Of a stretch of DNA of 7,162 nucleotides, positions 1 through 5,860 are shown one piece after another. The stretch lies in the NCBI GenBank assembly GCA_021779235.1, contig JAJYBA010000076.1:1-7162 (forward strand), read 5' to 3'. Source of the DNA: Bacillota bacterium (lineage in GTDB: Bacteria > Bacillota > Clostridia > Clostridiales > Clostridiaceae). Each line of letters begins with the position of its first letter. The first letter of the stretch is position 1. Below the pieces are notes generated by a model, which was not told the DNA's origin, did no database searches, and saw only the letters and a program-made list of their open reading frames with translations. A program made the position numbers and the translations under genes.

Positions 1-46
1 ATGGTACTGCAAGGGTGACCCTGTGGGAGAGTAGGTCGTCGCCAGG
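1..46 (+). rRNA. rrf: 5S ribosomal RNA, 3' end (partial)
   Basis: The first 46 bases match the conserved 3' part of bacterial 5S rRNA, with the GGGTGACCCTGTGGGAGAG block followed by GTAGGTCGTCGCCAGG. The closing GCCAGG is the 3' strand of the terminal stem, so I place the mature end at about 46, give or take two bases. The 5' part lies outside the window. It is followed at once by a tRNA, as at the end of an rRNA operon, so 16S and 23S genes are expected upstream. Confidence 0.93.
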
Positions 47-52
47 TAATGT

Positions 53-127
<75 letters not shown>

Positions 128-144
128 TTTTTATTTAAGTATAT

Positions 145-169
145 AAAAGCTAGTTAATAGCTTTTTTTT
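145..169 (+). terminator. intrinsic terminator of the rRNA-tRNA operon
   Basis: AAAAGCTA (145-152) and TAGCTTTT (158-165) form a perfect 8-bp stem around the loop GTTAA, and the run of T continues to 169. It lies 18 bases after the tRNA CCA, where the rRNA-tRNA transcript is expected to end. The stem is A/T-rich, so its strength is uncertain. Confidence 0.75.
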
Positions 170-199
170 ATTTTATAGAAATTTAAAAGTTAAGGTAAC

Positions 200-229
200 A
201 TAACACATATTATATAAATTCTTTATAAT
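200..229 (+). promoter_or_regulatory. weak promoter candidate upstream of the second hairpin
   Basis: A perfect -10 box TATAAT (224-229) follows an 18-base spacer after ATAACA (200-205), which matches 4 of 6 positions of the -35 consensus. In DNA this AT-rich such matches arise by chance. If it is used, the terminator hairpin at 278-320 would lie inside the leader of the EF-G-like gene. Confidence 0.25.
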
Positions 230-277
230 AAATATGGTTTTTTAGTAATAACTTCTATTTATTTTAAATATATAGTT

Positions 278-320
278 AAGTATCAATAATTTTATATTAT
301 TGATACTTTTATCTTTTTTA
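278..320 (+). terminator. second intrinsic terminator upstream of the EF-G-like gene
   Basis: A perfect 13-bp stem pairs positions 278-290 with 296-308, around the five-base loop TTTAT. The T-rich tract TTTTATCTTTTTT follows (307-319). It may be a back-up terminator for the rRNA operon. It could instead be an attenuator for the gene at 456, if transcription of that gene starts upstream of the hairpin. Confidence 0.7.
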
Positions 321-330
321 GGGAATAATG

Positions 331-358
331 ATTACAAAGATATCTTAAATAATATATT
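331..358 (+). promoter_or_regulatory. candidate promoter of the EF-G-like gene
   Basis: ATTACA (331-336; 4 of 6 -35 positions), a 16-base spacer, then TATATT (353-358; 5 of 6 -10 positions). It lies downstream of the hairpin at 278-320 and about 100 bases before the start codon. It would give a leader without a terminator. The match is modest and AT-rich DNA gives many such hits. Confidence 0.3.
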
Positions 359-441
359 CAAACTATTAAGAAAATTCTGTTATTTACAAAGGAGTTTTTA
401 TTTAAAAGTAGAATATATGAATATATATCTAATCAAAAGCT

Positions 442-448
442 AGGAGGT
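442..448 (+). promoter_or_regulatory. ribosome binding site deciding the start at 456
   Basis: AGGAGGT is a near-perfect Shine-Dalgarno sequence. Eight bases separate AGGAGG from the ATG at 456, a good spacing. The in-frame TTG at 450 is only two bases away and could not use this site. Confidence 0.85.
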
Positions 449-455
449 ATTGTAT

Positions 456-2534
456 ATGAAAGAATATAAAAGCAATAATCTAAGAAATGTAGGCATTGTT
501 GGACATAGCGGTTCAGGAAAGACCACCATAATGGAATCAATACTATATTACACAAAAGCTATAGATAGATTTGGCAAAGTTGATGATGGTACTACAATTA
601 GTGACTATGATATTGAAGAAAAGAAGAGAAAAACATCTATTTCTACATCAGTAGCTTTAAGTGAATGGGAAGATGTAAAAATAAATTTAGTAGATATGCC
701 TGGATATTTTGATTATATAGGAGAAATGATTGAGGGTTTAAAAGCTGTAGATATGGCAATGATAACTGTCTGTGGTGTATCAGGCATAGAAGTTGGAACT
801 GAAAAAGCTTGGGAATATATCAATGAACACAAGCTACCTAGAGCATTTTTTGTTAATAAACTAGATAGAGAAAATAGTAATTTCGAAGTTGTTTTGCAAC
901 AACTAAAAGAAAAATTTGGGATATCCGCAGTACCAATTCAATATCCTATAGGTAGTGAAGAAAATTTTATAGGAGTAATAAATGTCATATCTAGAAGGGC
1001 TAGAATATTCAATCCTAAAACACATATGATGGAAGATAGCGATATTCCGGAAGAATTAATTGATAAGGTAGATGAGTGTAAGCAGTTGGTTATGGAAGCG
1101 GTAGCTGAAACTGATGAAGCTTTATTAGATAAATATTTTAATGAGGGCTCTATAAGTGAAGAAGAAATATATCACGGACTTATAAAAGGAGCTTCTATGG
1201 GAGAAATTGCACCTATAATGTGTGGATCTGCTTTGTTAGGTATAGGAATGCATACATTACTAGAAGATATGGTTGAATGTTTCCCTTCACCAATTGATAC
1301 AACTCTTTATACTGCAAAGGATATAAAAAACAATAAATATATGCAGGTTAAAATTGATGATACTGACCCATTTTCAGCATTAGTATTTAAAACTATTGCG
1401 GACCCTTTTGTGGGGAAATTATCTATGTTCCGCGTCATTACTGGAAAAGCTAAAAGTGACACAACAGTATATAATACTAATAAAGATAAAGAAGAAAAGA
1501 TAGGTACTATGTATTTCTTAAAAGGTAAGCAGCAATTTCAAACTCAAGAAATTGAGGCAGGGGATATAGGTGCCGTTTCAAAACTTCAATATACAAACAC
1601 AGGAGATACGCTTTGCGATAGTGCTAGACTATTAATGTACGATACAATGGATTTTCCACAACCAGTATTTTCGAGAGCCATCGTAACTAAATCTAAGGGT
1701 GATGAAGATAAAATATCTAATGGATTAACAAAATTATTAGAAGAAGATCCTACGTTCTCAATATCTAGGAGCACAGAAAATGCAGAAACTATAATTTCAG
1801 GTTTAGGATCAACTCATTTGCAGGTAATAGCTAGCAAATTGAAAAATAAATTTGGAGTTGAAATATCATTAGAAGTTCCAAAGGTTGCATATAGAGAGAC
1901 AATTAAAAAAGCTTCTGATGTCCAAGGAAAGCATAAAAAACAATCTGGAGGACACGGTCAATATGGAGATGTAAAAATTAAATTTGAGCCTAGGATAGAC
2001 GGTGCTGATGATTTAGAATTTGTTGATGCAGTAGTGGGAGGAACAGTTCCAAGGCAATATATACCTGCTGTCGAGAAAGGTTTAAAAGAATGCATTCAGC
2101 ATGGTGTACTTGCGGGCTTCCCAGTTATAAGACTTAGAACAACGTTACATGATGGTTCATATCATCCTGTAGATTCTTCTGAAATGGCATTTAAGATGGC
2201 TGCATCATTAGCTTACAAGAAAGGTCTTCAGGAAGCACATCCTGTTATACTAGAACCAATCATGCATGTGGAAGTTACATGCCCAGAGGATTATATGGGT
2301 GATATTATTACAGATATAAACAAAAAGAGAGGCAGAATTCTGGGAATGGAGTCTGTTGAAAGAGGCCAGAAAGTCATAGGAGAGGTACCACAATCAGAGC
2401 TATTTAATTATGCAACAGATTTACGCTCAATGACTGGTGCTAGAGCAAATTTTAGAGTGAAATTTGAAAGATATGAAGAAGTTCCTCAGGATGGAATTGA
2501 TAAAATAATTGAAGCTAATAAAAATGTAGAATAA
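456..2534 (+). CDS. elongation factor G-like translational GTPase (EF-G2-type paralogue)
   Basis: The 692-residue protein has the full five-domain EF-G layout and the family's usual length. In the GTPase domain I see the P-loop GHSGSGKTT (16-24), the switch II motif DMPGYFDY (80-87), NKLD (134-137) and a CGSAL guanine-binding loop (256-260). Domain II lies at about 300-385, domain III at 400-475, domain IV at 480-600 with QSGGHGQYG and the tip sequence GSYHPVDSSE, and domain V at 600-680. EF-G proteins use GTP to move tRNAs and mRNA through the ribosome in the cytoplasm. This copy departs from the main FusA in its GTPase motifs: tyrosine replaces the usual catalytic histidine of DTPGHVDF, and the switch I RGITI is RKTSI. 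It is therefore more likely an EF-G2-like paralogue than the housekeeping factor, and there is no rpsL, rpsG or tuf beside it. The ATG at 456 has AGGAGG (442-447) at 8-base spacing. A TTG at 450 opens the same frame but lies only two bases after that site, so it is rejected. The gene has its own terminator. Confidence 0.93.
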   Translation: MKEYKSNNLRNVGIVGHSGSGKTTIMESILYYTKAIDRFGKVDDGTTISDYDIEEKKRKTSISTSVALSEWEDVKINLVDMPGYFDYIGEMIEGLKAVDMAMITVCGVSGIEVGTEKAWEYINEHKLPRAFFVNKLDRENSNFEVVLQQLKEKFGISAVPIQYPIGSEENFIGVINVISRRARIFNPKTHMMEDSDIPEELIDKVDECKQLVMEAVAETDEALLDKYFNEGSISEEEIYHGLIKGASMGEIAPIMCGSALLGIGMHTLLEDMVECFPSPIDTTLYTAKDIKNNKYMQVKIDDTDPFSALVFKTIADPFVGKLSMFRVITGKAKSDTTVYNTNKDKEEKIGTMYFLKGKQQFQTQEIEAGDIGAVSKLQYTNTGDTLCDSARLLMYDTMDFPQPVFSRAIVTKSKGDEDKISNGLTKLLEEDPTFSISRSTENAETIISGLGSTHLQVIASKLKNKFGVEISLEVPKVAYRETIKKASDVQGKHKKQSGGHGQYGDVKIKFEPRIDGADDLEFVDAVVGGTVPRQYIPAVEKGLKECIQHGVLAGFPVIRLRTTLHDGSYHPVDSSEMAFKMAASLAYKKGLQEAHPVILEPIMHVEVTCPEDYMGDIITDINKKRGRILGMESVERGQKVIGEVPQSELFNYATDLRSMTGARANFRVKFERYEEVPQDGIDKIIEANKNVE

Positions 2535-2550
2535 AAATAAATATTTAAAG

Positions 2551-2590
2551 AAATAAAACCGTAATTATTTACGGTTTTATTTTTTATTTT
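2551..2590 (+). terminator. intrinsic terminator after the EF-G-like gene
   Basis: A perfect 12-bp stem pairs ATAAAACCGTAA (2553-2564) with TTACGGTTTTAT (2569-2580) around the loop TTAT, followed by TTTTTATTTT to 2590. It begins 16 bases after the stop codon and is a clear Rho-independent terminator. The A-rich left side means it could also work in the other direction. Confidence 0.9.
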
Positions 2591-2593
2591 AAT

Positions 2594-2810
2594 GGTATCT
2601 CAGAATAAAAGTATCCCAATTATATAAATGGGAGATAATAATTAATAATGCTTATCTGCATCAGGAGGATGCAAAGGGCATAACAGTTGAGAATTGTTAG
2701 TTACCCGAGAGAAATACTAGGGGGTGCATACTTTAACAAAGAAAGACCTTCAGTTGAAGTATAAATATCCTTTTGAAGTCGTTAATATTGCAGAGGTGAA
2801 GATAATAATT
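2594..2810 (+). ncRNA. candidate structured RNA or leader, family not recognised
   Basis: This spacer segment is richer in G+C than the other gene-free stretches and can form many helices. They are: TGCATC/GATGCA (2657-2662, 2668-2673) with loop AGGAG; TAACAGTT/AATTGTTA (2681-2688, 2692-2699) inside GGG/CCC (2676-2678, 2704-2706); ATACTT/AAGTAT (2728-2733, 2757-2762) flanked by AGG/CCT (2719-2721, 2769-2771); and CTTC/GAAG around AGTT (2748-2759). TTATCT (2652-2657) can pair with AGATAA upstream (2633-2638) or with AGATAA downstream (2800-2805), so two folds exclude each other. A transcript containing it would run into the small gene at 2924. I found no core motif of the TPP, SAM, lysine, cobalamin, glycine, c-di-GMP or T-box classes. 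Helices were found by eye without energies, and short open frames in 2687-2813 are a competing explanation. Confidence 0.4.
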
Positions 2811-2851
2811 TAAGTATCAATTTTTAGCGTTATAAGATATTGAAAATATAT

Positions 2852-2857
2852 TATAAT
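2852..2857 (+). promoter_or_regulatory. possible -10 box for the small gene pair
   Basis: TATAAT is a perfect -10 match 66 bases before the ATG at 2924. The sequence at the right distance for a -35 box (GTTATA, 2829-2834) matches only 3 of 6 positions. The pair may instead be transcribed from upstream through the folded region. Confidence 0.25.
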
Positions 2858-2923
2858 AAATACGCATATTTTGTCTGAAATTACAAAACCTAATAATAAA
2901 TTTAGCAAAGAGGGGAGAATTGA

Positions 2924-3160
2924 ATGTCTGAATATAGATTAGACATTGTTGGAGATATTAACTTAAGTGATTACAGTAGCATTCATGATTATATGGGGAT
3001 AGTTGAGCAAAACGATAAGTTCACAATTACTTCAAAAATGAAAAGTCCTGAGGAAATGAAAATACTATGTAAAATGCTAGAAAATAATTGTTTTACCATT
3101 GTAGCACAAGGAGGAACTCAAAATGGCGAGTATTATATCACATCGCAAAAGGAAAGGTAA
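2924..3160 (+). CDS. small protein of unknown function (first of an overlapping pair)
   Basis: A 78-residue open frame begins MSEYRLDIVGDINLSDYSS. AGGGGAG (2911-2917) lies six bases before its ATG, which supports translation. I do not recognise the family. It has no signal peptide, membrane segment or cysteine pair. The alternation of hydrophobic and polar stretches (RLDIVGDI, KFTITSK, CFTIVAQG, EYYITS) and the helix-like SPEEMKILCKMLENN suggest a small soluble alpha/beta domain. The C-terminus KER is charged. Its last 38 bases overlap the next gene, whose ribosome binding site lies inside this frame, so the two are very probably one transcript and coupled in translation. The folded region at 2594-2810 lies just upstream. 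The start signal and overlap make it likely real; its role cannot be inferred. Confidence 0.75.
   Translation: MSEYRLDIVGDINLSDYSSIHDYMGIVEQNDKFTITSKMKSPEEMKILCKMLENNCFTIVAQGGTQNGEYYITSQKER
3109..3114 (+). promoter_or_regulatory. internal ribosome binding site for the overlapping second gene
   Basis: A perfect AGGAGG lies eight bases before the ATG at 3123 and is buried in the coding sequence of the preceding small gene. It is the main evidence that the overlapping second frame is translated. Confidence 0.75.
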
Positions 3161-3347
3161 AGAAGACGTTATAGATATGAGATTAATAGAACAGGCATAT
3201 GGGTCAGACTTTCCTAGCAAGGTAACGCCACATCCACTTGAAATTAATACATATGCAGACTCAACAATTACTTCAAAATCAATGGTACCATCTGTAGACC
3301 TAGAAGATGGATTACGAATTCATAACAATGAGCACTTATCTGATTAA
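3123..3347 (+). CDS. small protein of unknown function (second of an overlapping pair)
   Basis: A 74-residue open frame beginning MASIISHRKRKGKED, with the excellent AGGAGG site at 3109-3114. I do not recognise the family. The N-terminus is basic (HRKRKGK) and the rest is acidic and polar, ending in the charged segment DLEDGLRIHNNEHLSD. It has no transmembrane segment, cysteine or known catalytic motif. The middle contains SDFPSKVTPHPLEINTYADS, rich in proline and short polar residues, so part may be extended or disordered. It overlaps the preceding gene by 38 bases in the +1 frame and is followed by a terminator, so the two form a compact bicistronic unit. A partner protein or a paired small regulator are possibilities, but neither is shown. 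Confidence 0.72.
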   Translation: MASIISHRKRKGKEDVIDMRLIEQAYGSDFPSKVTPHPLEINTYADSTITSKSMVPSVDLEDGLRIHNNEHLSD

Positions 3348-3402
3348 ATTATTTATATAACATATTTAAGTAGTCCATAACTATTAATTTTTAAGTATTT
3401 TT

Positions 3403-3447
3403 AAAAACAAACTTTTGGAAGAAACTTTCTAAAATTTGTTTTTTATT
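3403..3447 (+). terminator. intrinsic terminator after the small gene pair
   Basis: AAAAACAAA (3403-3411) pairs perfectly with TTTGTTTTT (3435-3443). Past a bulged C, TTTTGGAA continues the helix with TTTCTAAAA (one G-T pair), closing a small loop near 3421-3425. The T tract runs on after the stem (TTTTTTATTTT). It starts 56 bases after the stop codon at 3347. Confidence 0.82.
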
Positions 3448-3480
3448 TTGTAAAAAATTATAAACCTCCTATTTTACCAT

Positions 3481-3494
3481 TTAACTATAGTTAA
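3481..3494. repeat. 14-base perfect palindrome, possible operator
   Basis: TTAACTATAGTTAA reads the same on both strands, with no spacer. It lies in the gene-free stretch between the small gene pair and the phosphatase gene, about 120 bases upstream of that gene's promoter. The symmetry fits a dimeric DNA-binding protein, but AT-rich palindromes can be chance. Confidence 0.4.
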
Positions 3495-3526
3495 CAAAAA
3501 AGATTTAGTATATTCATAAGTTGGGT

Positions 3527-3608
3527 TCATTAACTTAGTAAAATAATACTTCAGTGTGAGTCTAAATTACTTCCGAAGTGATTTATATCGTAACGCTAAG
3601 GGTAATGA
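3527..3608 (+). other. foldable element upstream of the phosphatase promoter
   Basis: TCATTA (3527-3532) pairs with TAATGA (3603-3608). After a small internal loop, CTTAG (3534-3538) pairs with CTAAG (3596-3600). Inside lies a 9-bp hairpin, AAATTACTT/AAGTGATTT (3564-3572, 3576-3584) with loop CCG, which includes one T-G pair. ACTTC at 3548-3552 could compete for the GAAGT of that hairpin. The best promoter of the next gene (3615-3643) lies downstream, so this would be a separate small RNA, a leader from an unseen upstream promoter, or chance. I do not recognise a family. Confidence 0.3.
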
Positions 3609-3614
3609 TTTAAT

Positions 3615-3643
3615 TTGATTCTATACTAATTATATATTATAAT
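3615..3643 (+). promoter_or_regulatory. sigma-A-type promoter of the phosphatase gene
   Basis: TTGATT (3615-3620; 4 of 6), a 17-base spacer, and a perfect TATAAT (3638-3643). Transcription would start near 3650, leaving a leader of about 24 bases that contains the ribosome binding site. It is the best promoter match in the window. Confidence 0.7.
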
Positions 3644-3673
3644 TTTAAGATGGTATGAGAGGAGATATAGTTA

Positions 3674-4297
3674 ATGACAACTTTATATATTACAAGGCAT
3701 GGAGAAACTAAGTGGAATACTGAAGGAAGAATGCAAGGATGGAATGATTCACCCCTTACAAATTTAGGCATTAATCAAGCTTATTGGCTTTGTGAGAGAC
3801 TGAGAGAAATGGATTTTCATGCTATTTATTCTAGTCCTACAGGGAGGGCTTATAAAACAGCAGAGATTCTCAAAGGTGAAAGAGATTTACAAATTATTGC
3901 ACATGATGCATTAAAAGAAATGAATCTTTCTGAATGGGAAGGTTTAGACCAAAACGAGATTAAAAGGAAGGATGAAGAACAATTTTATAATTATTGGAAA
4001 GCACCACAACTGTACAAGCCTAGGGGTGGAGAAGGCTTCGTAGAGCTTCAGCAAAGAGTTACTTCTGGTATTAGGGAAATTGCAGAAAACCATAAGGACG
4101 AAACAATATTAATCGTAACCCATACTATGGCCTTGAAAGCGTTAATGGCTAGCTTAAGAAACAAGCCAATTTCTACAATGTGGGACCCACCATTTATAAA
4201 GCAAACTAGTTTAACTATTATAGAAATTGATGACGATAAAATAAACATTAAAATGTATGCAGATGCTTCTCATCATAAGGAAATAGAGGAAGATTAA
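3674..4297 (+). CDS. histidine phosphatase family protein (phosphoglycerate mutase-like)
   Basis: The 207-residue protein is a full-length member of the branch-1 histidine phosphatase superfamily. The signature TRHGETKWN starts at residue 7, with catalytic His9 in RHG (8-10). SSPTGRAYKTA (53-63) carries the phosphate-binding Arg58, the acidic residue is Glu82 in LKEMNLSEWEG, and the second catalytic histidine is His150 in IVTHTMALKAL. These enzymes pass phosphate through a phospho-histidine intermediate in the cytoplasm. The length and motifs fit small phosphatases of the GpmB/PhoE/CobC kind better than the larger glycolytic GpmA mutase. The substrate cannot be read from the sequence, and no cobalamin genes are beside it to favour CobC. 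The ATG at 3674 follows AGAGGAG (3658-3664) at nine bases, and a strong promoter sits just upstream, so it is probably a single-gene transcript. It converges on the kinase gene. Confidence 0.92.
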   Translation: MTTLYITRHGETKWNTEGRMQGWNDSPLTNLGINQAYWLCERLREMDFHAIYSSPTGRAYKTAEILKGERDLQIIAHDALKEMNLSEWEGLDQNEIKRKDEEQFYNYWKAPQLYKPRGGEGFVELQQRVTSGIREIAENHKDETILIVTHTMALKALMASLRNKPISTMWDPPFIKQTSLTIIEIDDDKINIKMYADASHHKEIEED

Positions 4298-4322
4298 AAA
4301 TAGAATTTGTGATTTCAAATGA

Positions 4323-4356
4323 TAGTGGCACACATATTTAAATATGTGTGCCACTA
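4323..4356. terminator. perfect 34-base palindrome between convergent genes, probable bidirectional 3'-end hairpin
   Basis: Positions 4323-4339 (TAGTGGCACACATATTT) are exactly reverse-complementary to 4340-4356, so either transcript would form a stem of about 15 bp with a TTAA loop. It lies 25 bases after the phosphatase stop and four bases after the kinase stop, which is right for a shared 3'-end signal. Neither side carries a proper T tract: the plus side runs into CAGGTTAACC, and on the minus strand the first T-rich run is about 25 bases away. It may work as a weak terminator, an mRNA end protector or a protein site. Confidence 0.6.
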
Positions 4357-4360
4357 CAGG

Positions 4361-5860
4361 TTAACCAGTTATTATATCTAAAGTGAAATAGAAACAAACT
4401 CCTGTGTTTGTGTTTAAAACTCCAAAATCACTTTTATGAAGAACTAATATATTTTTAACTATGGCTAAACCGAGCCCAGTGCCACCAAGATGCTTGTTGC
4501 CAGATTTATCGACTTTGTAAAACTTATCCCAAATCCTATTTAAGTCTTCATTTTCAATAAAACTTCCTTCATTTTCTATTTCAATTAACATTATATTTTC
4601 TTGCACCTTAAGTGAAATTACAATGCTCTTGTCAATTGGCGTGTGCCTTATAGCATTACTGATTAAATTATTTATAACTTCTTCTATCCTATATGGATCA
4701 CCATAAACCATTATATTTTGCATAGTTGATAGTATATTCAACTCAATTTGTTTATCGTTTATACTTTTTAAATGCTTTTTATATATAGAATTAGTAAATT
4801 CAAAAATATTAAATGCAGACATGTTTAATTTAAAATTACCGGACTCTAACTGTGATAAATCCAGCATATCGCATACTAAGGAGTTCATATTCTTGGATTC
4901 ATCAATTATTACATCTAAATAATAAGCGACATCCTCTCCTTGAGGTATTCCATCTTTTAGTCCTTCTGCATACCCTTCTATAAGACTTATAGGGGTTTTA
5001 AGCTCATGGGATACACTAGCGATAAATTCTTTTCTCATTTTTTCTAAGTGCTTTTCTTTTTCAATGTCTATTTTTAGCTTTTCATTAGCGGTCTTAAGTT
5101 CATTAAGGGTTAGACCTAGCTTTTCTGATAAAAAATTCAAGGTCTTTCCGAGACTACCTATTTCATCATTAGAATTTACTTGGCATTTAGCAGAAAAGTC
5201 CAGTTCAGATATTTTTGAAGCTGTAGAGTTTAGAGAAATAAGCGGTTTTGAGATCATTTTAGAATAGATTAAGGAAAGAATAGCAATCAAAATTACCGCA
5301 GCTATATAAACATAAACATAATATTTTCTTGTGACAGAGGTTGCCTCGCCCACAGGTTGAAGTGTGGATAGTACAAAAACAATATCTTGTATTTCTCCAT
5401 CAACCATTACTGGGGATACTAAAACCAAGTTATCTGTGTTCAAGGAAGGGTTTTTAAGAGTATAAACTATGGTTTTTTTAGTGCTTAAAACATCAAAATA
5501 ATTTTCAGGAGAGGATATCCAATTATTGATAGCTAGCATCATTATTTCCGAACTCCTGGATTGCTTTTCCTTTACTATAGGTTGTTGTATTAGTTTTAGT
5601 GTTCCATTGCTTTCTAAAATGGCTATTTTTGCATTGTTTTTATCTTCAAAATCACTCATAGCATTAAAAATACTGTTAGAGTTATAGTTAGTATAATTAG
5701 ATTTAAAATTCTCTACATTAGATTTTAGTTCCTTTGTTTTTTGAGTAACATAAAATTTCTCGAAGAATAGAGATTGAATAAAAATCACAGCACTTATGAA
5801 CATAAATAAGAATACTACAGTGATAGTAAATAGTTTTAATGTGATTCCATTCTTTTTCAT
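4361..5860 (-). CDS. membrane sensor histidine kinase of an OmpR-type two-component system
   Basis: The 499-residue protein has the full layout of a membrane sensor kinase. There is a transmembrane helix at about 8-32 and an extracytoplasmic sensor region at about 33-180. A second helix follows at about 181-200, then a HAMP linker at about 200-255 and a short coiled coil to about 275. The dimerisation box SVSHELKTP carries the phospho-acceptor His285. The ATPase domain has the N box NNLISNAIRHT (397-407) and the G2 box GGTGLGLAIVKN (459-470), with RIWDKFYKVDKS between them. The G1 box is IENEGSFI (427-434), without the usual DxGxG, as in some Gram-positive kinases. It should autophosphorylate on His285 and pass phosphate to the neighbouring regulator. 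The sensor region matches no domain I know. The ATG overlaps the regulator's stop as ATGA, and AGGTGA (5870-5865) provides a ribosome binding site inside the regulator gene. Confidence 0.95.
   Translation of the reverse strand: MKKNGITLKLFTITVVFLFMFISAVIFIQSLFFEKFYVTQKTKELKSNVENFKSNYTNYNSNSIFNAMSDFEDKNNAKIAILESNGTLKLIQQPIVKEKQSRSSEIMMLAINNWISSPENYFDVLSTKKTIVYTLKNPSLNTDNLVLVSPVMVDGEIQDIVFVLSTLQPVGEATSVTRKYYVYVYIAAVILIAILSLIYSKMISKPLISLNSTASKISELDFSAKCQVNSNDEIGSLGKTLNFLSEKLGLTLNELKTANEKLKIDIEKEKHLEKMRKEFIASVSHELKTPISLIEGYAEGLKDGIPQGEDVAYYLDVIIDESKNMNSLVCDMLDLSQLESGNFKLNMSAFNIFEFTNSIYKKHLKSINDKQIELNILSTMQNIMVYGDPYRIEEVINNLISNAIRHTPIDKSIVISLKVQENIMLIEIENEGSFIENEDLNRIWDKFYKVDKSGNKHLGGTGLGLAIVKNILVLHKSDFGVLNTNTGVCFYFTLDIITG

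Noticed and set aside
450..455. Alternative TTG start two codons before the chosen start of the EF-G-like gene
   Set aside because: It is only two bases after AGGAGG, too close for initiation; the ATG at 456 has ideal spacing.
1586..1774. Antisense open frame of 62 codons inside the EF-G-like gene
   Set aside because: It is an overlap artefact of a conserved gene, with no ribosome binding site or protein-like character. The antisense frames at 4048-4248, 5064-5267 and 6161-6409 were rejected for the same reason.
456..2534. Tetracycline ribosomal-protection protein (TetM type)
   Set aside because: Motif wording, domain IV tip and length fit EF-G/EF-G2 better, and no resistance or mobile context is present.
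2648..2683. Twelve-codon frame starting ATGCTTATC upstream of the folded region's main helices
   Set aside because: It is too short to judge, has no ribosome binding site, and its AGGAGG lies in a hairpin loop instead of before it.
3527..3608. Cobalamin riboswitch in front of a CobC-like phosphatase
   Set aside because: I see no cobalamin core motif, and the likely promoter lies downstream of the element.
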